Assembly: GCA_945877885.1 (NCBI GenBank)
Contig: CAMCSI010000070.1
Span: 1 to 6,992, forward strand
Source: Chlamydia trachomatis
Lineage (GTDB): Bacteria; Chlamydiota; Chlamydiia; Chlamydiales; 2-12-FULL-49-11
DNA length: 6,992 nt
Reading direction: 5' to 3'
Shown here piece after piece: positions 1 through 6,419 of the stretch. The position numbers were made by a program, and so were the translations under genes. The notes under the pieces were generated by a model. The model saw only the letters and a list, made by a program, of their open reading frames with translations, was not told the DNA's origin and made no database searches. Position 1 is the stretch's first letter; every line of letters starts with the position of its first letter.

Positions 1-28
1 TAATTTTAAGGAAAAAAGTGAGGTTTTT

Positions 29-310
29 ATGGGTAGTGGATTTTCCAAAATGAAAAAACAGCAAAAAGCAATGCATGCTCAAATGGCTGAAATGAAAGAA
101 GCGATGGATCATAAAGAGATTGTTGGTTGCTCTGAAGGAAATTTAGTGAAAGTTACGTTAACTGGAACAAAAGCTTTTAAAAAGATCTCTATCGATCCAT
201 CCTGTGTTGACCCAGAGGATATTGAGGGGCTGCAAGATCTCATTTCTTCTGCTTTTAAAGATGCGGAAATAAAAGCTGACAACACCATGGGAATGGGTGG
301 TATTTTTTAA
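29..310 (+). CDS. ybaB: YbaB/EbfC-family nucleoid-associated protein
   Basis: This 93-residue protein belongs to the YbaB/EbfC family, whose members are small dimeric DNA-binding proteins associated with the nucleoid. The family pattern is clear: a charged, Lys/Gln/Met-rich N-terminal helix (about 5-28), then a beta segment with LVKVTLTG (39-46), the IDPSCVDPEDIE segment (55-66), a helix LQDLISSAFKDAE (68-80), and a Met/Gly-rich end (GMGGIF). It is shorter than E. coli YbaB because the C-terminal Gly/Met tail is trimmed. The MGSG opening recalls the Chlamydia trachomatis homologue. The ATG at 29 is supported by GAGG at 20-23, five bases upstream. The window starts with TAA, which could be the stop of an upstream gene; in many bacteria, and in C. 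trachomatis, dnaX lies there, but this cannot be shown here. The stop overlaps that of the convergent ptsI. The family assignment is secure, but the exact role in this organism is inferred. Confidence 0.93.
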   Translation: MGSGFSKMKKQQKAMHAQMAEMKEAMDHKEIVGCSEGNLVKVTLTGTKAFKKISIDPSCVDPEDIEGLQDLISSAFKDAEIKADNTMGMGGIF

Positions 311-2052
311 ACAGGAACTGGCATTTCATTGTAGATCAATTCTCTTATATCCTCGATAGAGGCAAGAGATAACGCTTTATTTCCTAACTCCTTAGCCTCT
401 TTTGTATCAATTTCTGCAAGCTTACGACGAATTTTTGAGACATATCGCATACTACAAGAAAAATTTCTAACGCCTAAGCCGACCAAAAGTTTTGTATAAT
501 GTTCACAAGAGGCAGCCTCTCCGCAAATACTTACCTCTATCCCTTCATGATCTGCGGCAACTACTACTTTATGAATTAATCGTAGGATGGATGGATGGTA
601 GAGTTGAAACACTGTTTCAGAATCAGGGCAAATTCGATCCATAGCAAGGGTATATTGCATTAAATCGTTTGTCCCAATGGAAAAGAAATCACAAACTTTA
701 GCAAAATGGTCGGCAAGCATTACAAAAGAGGGCACCTCAACCATGCAGCCGATCCTAAGCTTTGGAATTTCTACTCCCATTTCTCTTGAAATTTCCTTTC
801 TAGCATTTTCCATAAATGATAATGCCATTAACAGTTCATCATAATCGGTAACCAAAGGTAAGAGCAAACGAATGTTCCCTTTTAATGAAGCGGCATATAG
901 GGCTTTTACTTGCATATTAAAGATTTCTGGATACTTCATTAAAAATCGAATAGATCGACAACCAAGAGCTGGATTTGGCTCAAGCTCCCCCATCTCGATG
1001 ATTTTTTTATCACTGCCAATATCAAATAATCTAAACGTTAACTGCGCAGACGCTGCCCCTTCAATAATTTCTTCATATCGATCGATTTGAAATTGCAAAG
1101 AAAGGGTTGTTACCGCCTCTTGAAGGAATAAAAACTCTGTCCTAATAAGACCTACTGCATCAATTTGATATTCAGAAATCTTTTTAAGATCATCCATACA
1201 ATCAAAATTTGCAGCAACGGTAACTTTTTCCCCATCTTTACTCATCCCATATTTATGTTTGTCTTCGGAAGAAAAATAAACTTTTGACTGTAGATCATTT
1301 TTCTTATAGTATTCTTCCATCGTCTCTTTACTAGGATGGATGATCACAAGGCCAGTAAATCCATCAACAATGACATTTTCTCTTCCTATATCTTCTAAAA
1401 TAGATAAATTGATCCCAGAGACAAAAGGAATCCCCTTTGCTCTTGCAATCACTGCAGAATGGGACATCTCGCCACCAATTTTGGAAATAAATCCTTCAAT
1501 ATACCCCCTTTTAGCCTCGGCAACTTTTGTGGGAATAATTTCATGATCGGCGTATACAGAATGGGGGATCATTTGATTTCTATCAAAACCGGACGAAGGG
1601 TTTAAATGACGCAATATTCTATGCGATAAATCTTTTATATCAAGAAGGCGCTCCTCTACCTGATCTCCCTTCATATGCTTTCTAAACATCCTTTTATATT
1701 CATCCATCGCATACATAAAAACACTTTCTGTATTTTGATGCAGATGAGATATCTTTTCTTCAATAGATTTAGAAATGATCGGATCTTGAAGCATCTGAAT
1801 ATGGGCATCGATAATACCGCAAACTTCATCAGAGCCTTCATTTTTTAGATGTTGGTATAAACTTTCTAGCTCCTCACGTGAGGCACTTAATGCTCTTCGA
1901 TAACGGGCAATTTCAAAACTCACCTGTGAAGAGGTAATTGCAAACTCAGGTACACGAGCCTCTTTCCCCTTTGATAAGAAAAATGTGCCAATACCAATGC
2001 CTTCGCTAATTGGTATACCTTCAAGATGGATTTCTTTTTTTAGTTTTTTCAA
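307..2052 (-). CDS. ptsI: PTS enzyme I (phosphoenolpyruvate-protein phosphotransferase)
   Basis: Enzyme I is the cytoplasmic first step of the phosphotransferase system. It autophosphorylates on histidine with PEP and passes the phosphate to HPr. The 581 residues (E. coli: 575) include the N-terminal opening GIPISEGIGIG (12-22), a helical HPr-binding region (about 40-150, with AHIQMLQDP at 83-91), and the phosphohistidine loop GGEMSHSA with His198. The C-terminal PEP-binding barrel has GLIRTEF (Arg304), FRLFDIG (Arg341), the FSIGTNDLMQYTLAMDR signature (457-473) and ICGEA with catalytic Cys510. All key residues are present, so the enzyme looks active. In the active loop, Met196 replaces the common Thr. 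The start is TTG at 2052, with only a weak, distant AGGTG upstream (2066-2070). It overlaps the stop of a 27-codon ORF as TTGA, which suggests coupled translation. It lies 87 bp downstream of hprK on the same strand, probably as one operon. Its 3' end overlaps the convergent ybaB stop. Confidence 0.96.
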   Translation of the reverse strand: MKKLKKEIHLEGIPISEGIGIGTFFLSKGKEARVPEFAITSSQVSFEIARYRRALSASREELESLYQHLKNEGSDEVCGIIDAHIQMLQDPIISKSIEEKISHLHQNTESVFMYAMDEYKRMFRKHMKGDQVEERLLDIKDLSHRILRHLNPSSGFDRNQMIPHSVYADHEIIPTKVAEAKRGYIEGFISKIGGEMSHSAVIARAKGIPFVSGINLSILEDIGRENVIVDGFTGLVIIHPSKETMEEYYKKNDLQSKVYFSSEDKHKYGMSKDGEKVTVAANFDCMDDLKKISEYQIDAVGLIRTEFLFLQEAVTTLSLQFQIDRYEEIIEGAASAQLTFRLFDIGSDKKIIEMGELEPNPALGCRSIRFLMKYPEIFNMQVKALYAASLKGNIRLLLPLVTDYDELLMALSFMENARKEISREMGVEIPKLRIGCMVEVPSFVMLADHFAKVCDFFSIGTNDLMQYTLAMDRICPDSETVFQLYHPSILRLIHKVVVAADHEGIEVSICGEAASCEHYTKLLVGLGVRNFSCSMRYVSKIRRKLAEIDTKEAKELGNKALSLASIEDIRELIYNEMPVPV

Positions 2053-2132
2053 ATTAAACCAAAAGCACCTGAATAAGAGTAGGATCTTATATCAAATTTT
2101 GAAATATTATCAACAACTATTTTATCTTTCAT
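2049..2132 (-). CDS. Possible 27-codon ORF between hprK and ptsI (leader peptide or ptsH remnant)
   Basis: Seven bases after the hprK stop, an ATG opens a 27-codon frame that begins MKDKIVVDNISK and ends SGAFGLI. Its TGA (2051-2049) overlaps the TTG start of ptsI (2052-2050) as TTGA, an arrangement typical of translational coupling. No Shine-Dalgarno sequence precedes the ATG. It sits where ptsH would be expected, yet it is far shorter than HPr (about 85-90 residues) and has no GLHARPA histidine motif. It may be a coupling peptide, a collapsed remnant of ptsH joining its two ends, or chance. I do not recognise it and do not assign a function. Confidence 0.3.
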   Translation of the reverse strand: MKDKIVVDNISKFDIRSYSYSGAFGLI

Positions 2133-2139
2133 AATATCG

Positions 2140-3081
2140 CTAGTGAACAAGTTTACTTTTTTTCGCTATGGTGTCGAGCAACTTGATATTGAATTCTTTT
2201 GCAGAATTGACCCCCATCTTCTTGAGCCTATGATTTAATACAATGGTTTCAATTAGCAAAACAGCATCACGGCCAGGTTTTACTGGTAAGATATAATAGG
2301 GCACGGCAATGCCTAAAATATCCTTTGTTTTCTCCTCCAGCCCCACTCTATCATAAAAATGATTATTATCCCAAGCTTCAAGCTTTACCACCACATCAAT
2401 ATTGACTTTTTCACTCACGCACACAGCGCCATAAAGATGTGCTACGTTAATAATTCCAATTCCGCGAATCTCCATCACATGACGGGTAATAATCGGCCCC
2501 TCACCCTCTAAATAGCTTCCTTCTCGTTTATTAATGATCACCACATCATCTGAAACAAGGCGATGCTGCCTTACAATTAACCCAAGGGCTGTTTCACTTT
2601 TTCCAATGGAGGAATCCCCTTGAATCAGCACCCCTTTACCAAAAGCCTCCACTAACGTTCCTGAAACTGACTCTGAAGGAGAAAAAAGTCTACTTAAATA
2701 ATAGGTAACTTCTTGAATTACATGAGCTGTTCTAAAGGTGGAAACAAATAAAGGGATATTGAGATGATCACAAATTTCCTTCATCTCTACAAATTCATTC
2801 TTAGCCCTTGAAATAAGAACCATAGGTAGCTCTGGCATTAAAATTTTCGATAACCTTTGCCGTCTATCCTCAGAGGTAAGTGTTTCTAAATACTCCATCT
2901 CCACACTACCAAATACTAAAATGCGATCAGAGGAATAGCCTTTTAAAAATCCGGTTAATGCTAGACCTGGGCGTTCAATTTCATCCAAAGCAATGGATTT
3001 TGTGAGCCCCAAACTGCCTGCACGTAGTCGTAAGGCTAATGTCTTTTCAAAATCCTTAAAAAATTTTTCAATGGTTAGCAT
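2140..3081 (-). CDS. hprK: HPr kinase/phosphorylase
   Basis: HPrK phosphorylates HPr on a serine with ATP and, in many bacteria, removes that phosphate again, linking the PTS to gene regulation. The 313-residue length is normal. Residues 1-130 are the variable N-terminal domain. The P-loop domain follows: Walker A GDSSIGKS (155-162, Lys161), LVSDDVV with Asp178/Asp179, the family signature MEIRGIGIINV (203-213, Glu204), YDRVG (Arg245), and PVKPGRD (266-272) leading into the conserved helix IETIVLNHRLKKMG. Numbering matches Lactobacillus casei HPrK without gaps. An oddity is Ser140, in SVSGTLVE, where the family has the annotated active-site His (SMHG in L. casei). The ATG at 3081 has AGGGGA at 3088-3093, about six bases upstream. 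It is divergent from ndh and leads into ptsI. The family call is certain; whether both kinase and phosphorylase activities remain is open. Confidence 0.95.
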   Translation of the reverse strand: MLTIEKFFKDFEKTLALRLRAGSLGLTKSIALDEIERPGLALTGFLKGYSSDRILVFGSVEMEYLETLTSEDRRQRLSKILMPELPMVLISRAKNEFVEMKEICDHLNIPLFVSTFRTAHVIQEVTYYLSRLFSPSESVSGTLVEAFGKGVLIQGDSSIGKSETALGLIVRQHRLVSDDVVIINKREGSYLEGEGPIITRHVMEIRGIGIINVAHLYGAVCVSEKVNIDVVVKLEAWDNNHFYDRVGLEEKTKDILGIAVPYYILPVKPGRDAVLLIETIVLNHRLKKMGVNSAKEFNIKLLDTIAKKSKLVH

Positions 3082-3105
3082 AGATGATCCCCTAAAAATA
3101 AGACC

Positions 3106-3148
3106 TTGACTTTACCTCTTTTATTCTTTTAAGTATAGAATTAAGGGG
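3106..3148 (+). promoter_or_regulatory. Possible ndh promoter and ribosome-binding site in the hprK/ndh divergent gap
   Basis: The 71-bp gap between the divergent starts holds TTGACT (3106-3111), a good -35 hexamer. The best -10 spacing is to TTTAAG (3128-3133), 16 bases away. TATAGA (3134-3139) resembles a -10 better but sits 22 bases away, which is too far for a normal sigma-70 promoter. AAGGGG (3143-3148) is a strong Shine-Dalgarno sequence four bases before the ATG of ndh. The promoter for hprK must also lie here or within ndh, but I see no convincing hexamer pair on that strand. Confidence 0.3.
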
Positions 3149-3152
3149 AAAT

Positions 3153-4415
3153 ATGGAACGAAAAAAACTCATTATTATAGGCGGAGGGTTCGCTGGAATT
3201 AATGTGTGTAAAGGTCTAAAAAAAGCAGACTTAGAGATCACCATCGTCGATAAAAAAAACCATCATTTATTCCAACCACTTCTTTATCAAGCAGCAACTG
3301 CAACCCTATCACCTAGAGATATTTCTGTCTCTTTAAGAGAGGTTCTTGCTCGACAAAAAAACACCACCGTTTTAATGGGAGAGGTGATAAGTATTGATAA
3401 AAAGAATAAAACGATCACCTTAGAAAATGGGGATCTTTTGCAATTTGACTATTTAGTCGTTGCAATCGGCGCCATGCATTCATACTTTGGCAATGATCAT
3501 TGGGAAAAATATGCCCCTGGTATCAAAACCATAACAGATGCCCTTGTTATTAGAAATCATATACTATGTTCCTTTGAACGTGCTGAAAGAGAGTTACATA
3601 CAACGCAAAGGCAAAGGTATCTAAATTTTGTCATCGTTGGGGCAGGTCCTACAGGTGTGGAATTTGCCGGAACCATAGCAGAGCTGATCAAAACAACACT
3701 AAAACGTAACTTCAGACATATTGATCCTAAAAAAGCTAATATTTACCTGATTGAAGGTACAGAAAGGGTACTGCCCCCTTTTCCAGAAAAACTATCAACG
3801 TATACAAGAAAAACGTTGGAAAAAATGGGCGTAAAAGTTCTTACAAAAACTATAGTAACTGAGATTAATGAGTTTGGCGTACAAATGAATGATAAATTTA
3901 TTGAGTCAAATAATATTATCTGGGCTGCAGGAAATACCGTCTCCTCAATGCTTGCCTCCCTTGATACCGAACGTGATCGCTCTGGACGAGTAATTGTAGG
4001 AGAAGATCTATCCATTCCAGATAGCCCTAATATCTTTGTACTTGGAGATTGCGCTCACTACAAAAATAAAAAAGGGGTGCCCCTACCTGGAGTTGCCACA
4101 GTTGCGATTCAACAAGGGTGCTACGTTGCAAAGCTTTTAAAAAAATTACCTAAAAAATCTCGTCCTTTCTCCTACTTTGATAAAGGAAACCTAGCCACCA
4201 TCGGAACAGGAAAAGCGATTGCATCTGTAAGAGGTTTTAACTTTAAAGGACTTAGCGCATGGATCGTTTGGGTATTTGTTCACGTAGCCTTTTTGATAGG
4301 TTTCCGCAATCGATTATCTGTGATGTTTGAGTGGGTACTTCACCACATAACTGGTGCAAGAGCCGCCCGTATCATTCATGGATCCCTAAATGACGATAAT
4401 TTAAAAAATAAGTAG
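3153..4415 (+). CDS. ndh: Type II NADH:quinone oxidoreductase (NDH-2)
   Basis: NDH-2 is a single-subunit flavoenzyme on the inner face of the cytoplasmic membrane. It passes electrons from NADH through FAD to quinone without pumping ions. The 420 residues have the FAD dinucleotide fold at the start (IIIGGGFAG, GxGxxG at 10-15, acidic Asp33 after strand 2). The FQPLLYQAATATLSP segment (40-54) is typical of NDH-2, and YLVVAIGA (100-107) follows. The second, NADH-binding fold is VIVGAGPTGVEFAG (160-173, ending in Glu201 of LIEG). FVLGDCAH (295-302) contacts FAD, and GVATVAIQQG (313-322) lies near the quinone site. The C-terminal part (about 367-400: LSAWIVWVFVHVAFLIGFRNR, then FEWVL) is the usual amphipathic membrane anchor. 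Asn261 follows AAG where many homologues have Val. A strong AAGGGG precedes the ATG. The gene is divergent from hprK and has no evident partner. I see no strong terminator behind it. Confidence 0.93.
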   Translation: MERKKLIIIGGGFAGINVCKGLKKADLEITIVDKKNHHLFQPLLYQAATATLSPRDISVSLREVLARQKNTTVLMGEVISIDKKNKTITLENGDLLQFDYLVVAIGAMHSYFGNDHWEKYAPGIKTITDALVIRNHILCSFERAERELHTTQRQRYLNFVIVGAGPTGVEFAGTIAELIKTTLKRNFRHIDPKKANIYLIEGTERVLPPFPEKLSTYTRKTLEKMGVKVLTKTIVTEINEFGVQMNDKFIESNNIIWAAGNTVSSMLASLDTERDRSGRVIVGEDLSIPDSPNIFVLGDCAHYKNKKGVPLPGVATVAIQQGCYVAKLLKKLPKKSRPFSYFDKGNLATIGTGKAIASVRGFNFKGLSAWIVWVFVHVAFLIGFRNRLSVMFEWVLHHITGARAARIIHGSLNDDNLKNK

Positions 4416-4428
4416 TGTGAGATTTTTG

Positions 4429-4557
4429 CTATTTTTCAGGGATCAGCTCTAACTCTGCAGGATTCACATTTAAATCATTACTCATCTTAAGTAAGGTGAG
4501 TGAATTATTTATCCATGGAGATTTAATATGATACCCTAAATCCACACGAAAAAACTT
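4429..4557 (-). pseudogene. Orphan 3' gene fragment, possibly the tail of an Xre-type HTH protein
   Basis: On the minus strand a 42-codon frame runs from just after a TGA (4560-4558) to TAG (4431-4429). It has no ATG at its head; the first candidate starts are GTG at 4545 and an internal ATG. The translation is protein-like, not random: it has SPWINNSLTLLKMS, then NDLNVNPAELELIPEK at the end. The pattern S-L-x-x-L-x-K-(x)-S-x-x-L-x-V-x-P-x-E-L resembles the last two helices of Xre/Cro-type helix-turn-helix domains, where 'LxxLxxIAxALxVxPxEL' is common. The recognition helix and the N-terminal part are missing, and no matching frame lies upstream. It overlaps the last 22 bases of the neighbouring membrane-protein gene at a run of six T (minus strand). 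I read it as the remnant of a decayed gene; a short intact peptide gene is the alternative. Confidence 0.4.
4480..4501 (+). terminator. Inverted repeat downstream of ndh, possible weak transcription end or RNA stem
   Basis: ACTCATCTTA (4480-4489) and TAAGGTGAGT (4492-4501) pair over ten positions in plus-strand RNA with one G-U pair and a two-base centre, so the real loop would open by one or two pairs. No clear T run follows, only GAATTATTTAT, so this is a poor intrinsic terminator. It lies 65 bases past the ndh stop and inside the orphan minus-strand frame, and it may be chance. Confidence 0.25.
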
Positions 4558-4892
4558 TCAACGACATCCATCATGGCAAAGCTAATCAACACCGCTCCAA
4601 TAATCCATATAGGTATCCAACAAAAGCGCCGACTTTTTGTGTAACTTTTTCTAGCATACCGAGACCAAACTAAATAAAAAGTGCACGGTATCGATAACGG
4701 CATCAAAAAATAGATAAATATTAATCCAAAACCAAAAAGTATGGATGTATTTGGGCGATCAAACACCATAAAACTAGCTAATGCGAGCATAAATAAAAAC
4801 GGAAATAATATGAGATAGAAAACTGTTGCAATCCACGCCCATCGACATGTTTTTTTTCTCTCGGACTCTTCATCAAAAAATGTATTCATCAT
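4536..4892 (-). CDS. Small three-helix membrane protein, unknown function
   Basis: I do not recognise a family. The protein has a short charged head (DEESERKK, 7-14) and three hydrophobic segments at about 18-44, 51-76 and 91-109. A basic loop WSRYARKSYTKSRRF (76-90) lies between the last two, and the protein ends soon after with VWI. By the positive-inside rule the head and the basic loop face the cytoplasm, so the C-terminus would lie outside. GAGGAAA (4900-4894) sits one base before the first ATG and four before the second, so the real start is more likely the second Met (4889). The ribosome-binding site overlaps the TGA of the upstream hydrolase gene, and the two genes are separated by only six bases, so they are almost certainly cotranscribed and coupled. 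That pairing suggests a job linked to the hydrolase, for example protecting against, anchoring or exporting it, but this is inference. The end overlaps an orphan minus-strand fragment. Confidence 0.75.
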   Translation of the reverse strand: MMNTFFDEESERKKTCRWAWIATVFYLILFPFLFMLALASFMVFDRPNTSILFGFGLIFIYFLMPLSIPCTFYLVWSRYARKSYTKSRRFCWIPIWIIGAVLISFAMMDVVESFFVWI

Positions 4893-4898
4893 ATTTCC

Positions 4899-6419
4899 TC
4901 AAGCAAAGGATTCCACAAGAATACTTTGAGAATGCAGTGAATTAGCTTTCGCGTCACTTGTTCGATATTGATCAATCTTCATACGAACAACAGCTTGATA
5001 GCTCTTATTATTGAAAGAGTGCTCCCATAAACTTCCTGAATCTAATACAGTCAAATTGCTGATTTTCTTAAATTCTTTTTGATAATACTTAGAGCGTTCA
5101 TAAGTATATCTTTCAACGACTCGAGCATCGAAACAATCAAGATCTGAAATTGCATCGTCAAAAGACAAGCGCGAAATGATTTGCTCTAGATTTAACCCTT
5201 CTTTAAAACCTTCATACCTTCTGATTGCAAGGTATTGCAGATTAAAAGAACCAATTCGAGAGATTAAATCCCCAGCACTTGCGTAATTGTGGGAGTCTGG
5301 ATGAGCAATATCAGGAGCAATAAAAGACCATCCACCAAAAGTAAATATTCTGATTTTCTTTCGTTCATCGTTAGATAAGGAAACTAACGCGTGTTCAATA
5401 ATAGCTGCACCTTGACTATGAGCAAAGATAACTACTGGAGTATTATTATTTTGTTCCGATAATGAAAGCAAATACCGAAGGAATTGGACGGCATTTCTAA
5501 TAACAGGCGTATCTACACCTATTTTTAGAAGTATAGCCACACCCACTTCCTTAACTCCTTGTAGAACACTGTCATTACACAATGAAAATACTTCCTCGCC
5601 TTTAGCTTGATTTGAAATCAAATTACAAGATTCAAGTGCATCTTCTCTTGTATTTCTAATACCATTGACAAATCCCCATATACATTGAGCTTCAATTTTT
5701 TCACCTATTTTACGAGCTAGAGTCGGTGTTTCTAGTCCACTAGATGCACCAAAATGCTGCTGCTCCCATTTCAATTGTAATATTTGCATTTGATAACGTG
5801 GTCGAGACCGCAGATAAGTACTGCCATTTGATCGATGCACAACCACGGCATCGAGGCGATATGAATCAATCCAATTTATAGCTTCTCGGTGCGTCAAAGT
5901 TTGATCTGTACCAACAAGATAAAAGTCTTCTTTTTCTGGACATTCAATTTTTGCAGCTATTTTTGGCAATAGAAAAAATTCTTCATTGCCTATTCGAACA
6001 AAACCACAGAGTTTCTCTATTGAATGGACTAAGCACTCAAATTTATCCGGTGTTAAATCTATTATTTTAATTGTTTTAGGAACATCGACAACTAATGCTA
6101 AATGTTGAACAAATTCTTCAGAAGATTGCGGTTGATAATATTTAGCGATAGCGTATAGATCTGATTGAAAAATTGTTTTAGATTGTAGCCAATCTTTTAA
6201 AGCTTGATGACCCTGAAGTGGGTTTGAGAAAATAGCAAAATTGCCCCAGGCTCCAATCGAACCATTTTTTTTAGCTAACCGGCAGTTATGTTTAATTAAT
6301 CCAGGATTATTGATACGCCATGCTAAGTTTCCATTCTTTGCTGCATATTTACGAGATGAGCCATCTATAAAAAGAACGGTTTCTCCTTCTTTCCAAGCAA
6401 CCTTATATGTTAAGTTCAT
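4899..6419 (-). CDS. Two-part protein: 'R-x-NNPG' N-terminal region plus DUF687-like serine hydrolase
   Basis: Two parts can be seen in these 506 residues. Residues about 15-140 resemble a region found in phage virion and secreted proteins: FIDGSSRKY, WRINNPGL (34-41), NGSIGAWGNFAIFSNPLQGHQAL (52-74, in the pattern I-G-x-(3,5)-F-A-I-F-x(5)-G-x-x-A-L), and a closing helix. Residues about 245-475 look like a serine alpha/beta-hydrolase: IWGFVNGIRNTREDA (247-261), strand VVIF, and nucleophile elbow AHSQG with Ser335. Asp384 (AGDLISRIG) and His467 (WEHSF) are likely triad partners. This layout, 'FVNGI-N' before 'HSQGA', recalls chlamydial DUF687 proteins, whose biochemical role I do not know. The linker (141-245) has no motif I recognise. 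There is no signal peptide and no clear membrane helix, so any export would use another route. The ATG at 6419 has AGGAAG (6426-6431), six bases upstream. The next gene starts six bases after this one and encodes a membrane protein. Substrate and export are unknown; lipase or esterase is the best guess. Confidence 0.75.
   Translation of the reverse strand: MNLTYKVAWKEGETVLFIDGSSRKYAAKNGNLAWRINNPGLIKHNCRLAKKNGSIGAWGNFAIFSNPLQGHQALKDWLQSKTIFQSDLYAIAKYYQPQSSEEFVQHLALVVDVPKTIKIIDLTPDKFECLVHSIEKLCGFVRIGNEEFFLLPKIAAKIECPEKEDFYLVGTDQTLTHREAINWIDSYRLDAVVVHRSNGSTYLRSRPRYQMQILQLKWEQQHFGASSGLETPTLARKIGEKIEAQCIWGFVNGIRNTREDALESCNLISNQAKGEEVFSLCNDSVLQGVKEVGVAILLKIGVDTPVIRNAVQFLRYLLSLSEQNNNTPVVIFAHSQGAAIIEHALVSLSNDERKKIRIFTFGGWSFIAPDIAHPDSHNYASAGDLISRIGSFNLQYLAIRRYEGFKEGLNLEQIISRLSFDDAISDLDCFDARVVERYTYERSKYYQKEFKKISNLTVLDSGSLWEHSFNNKSYQAVVRMKIDQYRTSDAKANSLHSQSILVESFA

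Noticed and set aside
872..1090. 72-codon plus-strand open frame
   Set aside because: It lies opposite ptsI, inside the conserved PEP-binding domain, with no ribosome-binding site and no recognisable protein pattern; it is a shadow of ptsI.
1340..1546. 68-codon plus-strand open frame
   Set aside because: It is antisense to the ptsI phosphohistidine loop region; the minus-strand reading explains the conservation.
3743..4015. 90-codon minus-strand open frame
   Set aside because: It is antisense to the NADH-binding half of ndh, is rich in Ser/Ile/Val as antisense frames often are, and has no ribosome-binding site.
4416..4535. Search for a tRNA, attachment site or insertion-sequence end near the suspected cassette boundary
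   Set aside because: No cloverleaf, no terminal inverted repeats with matching ends and no direct repeats flanking the hydrolase cassette were seen by eye.
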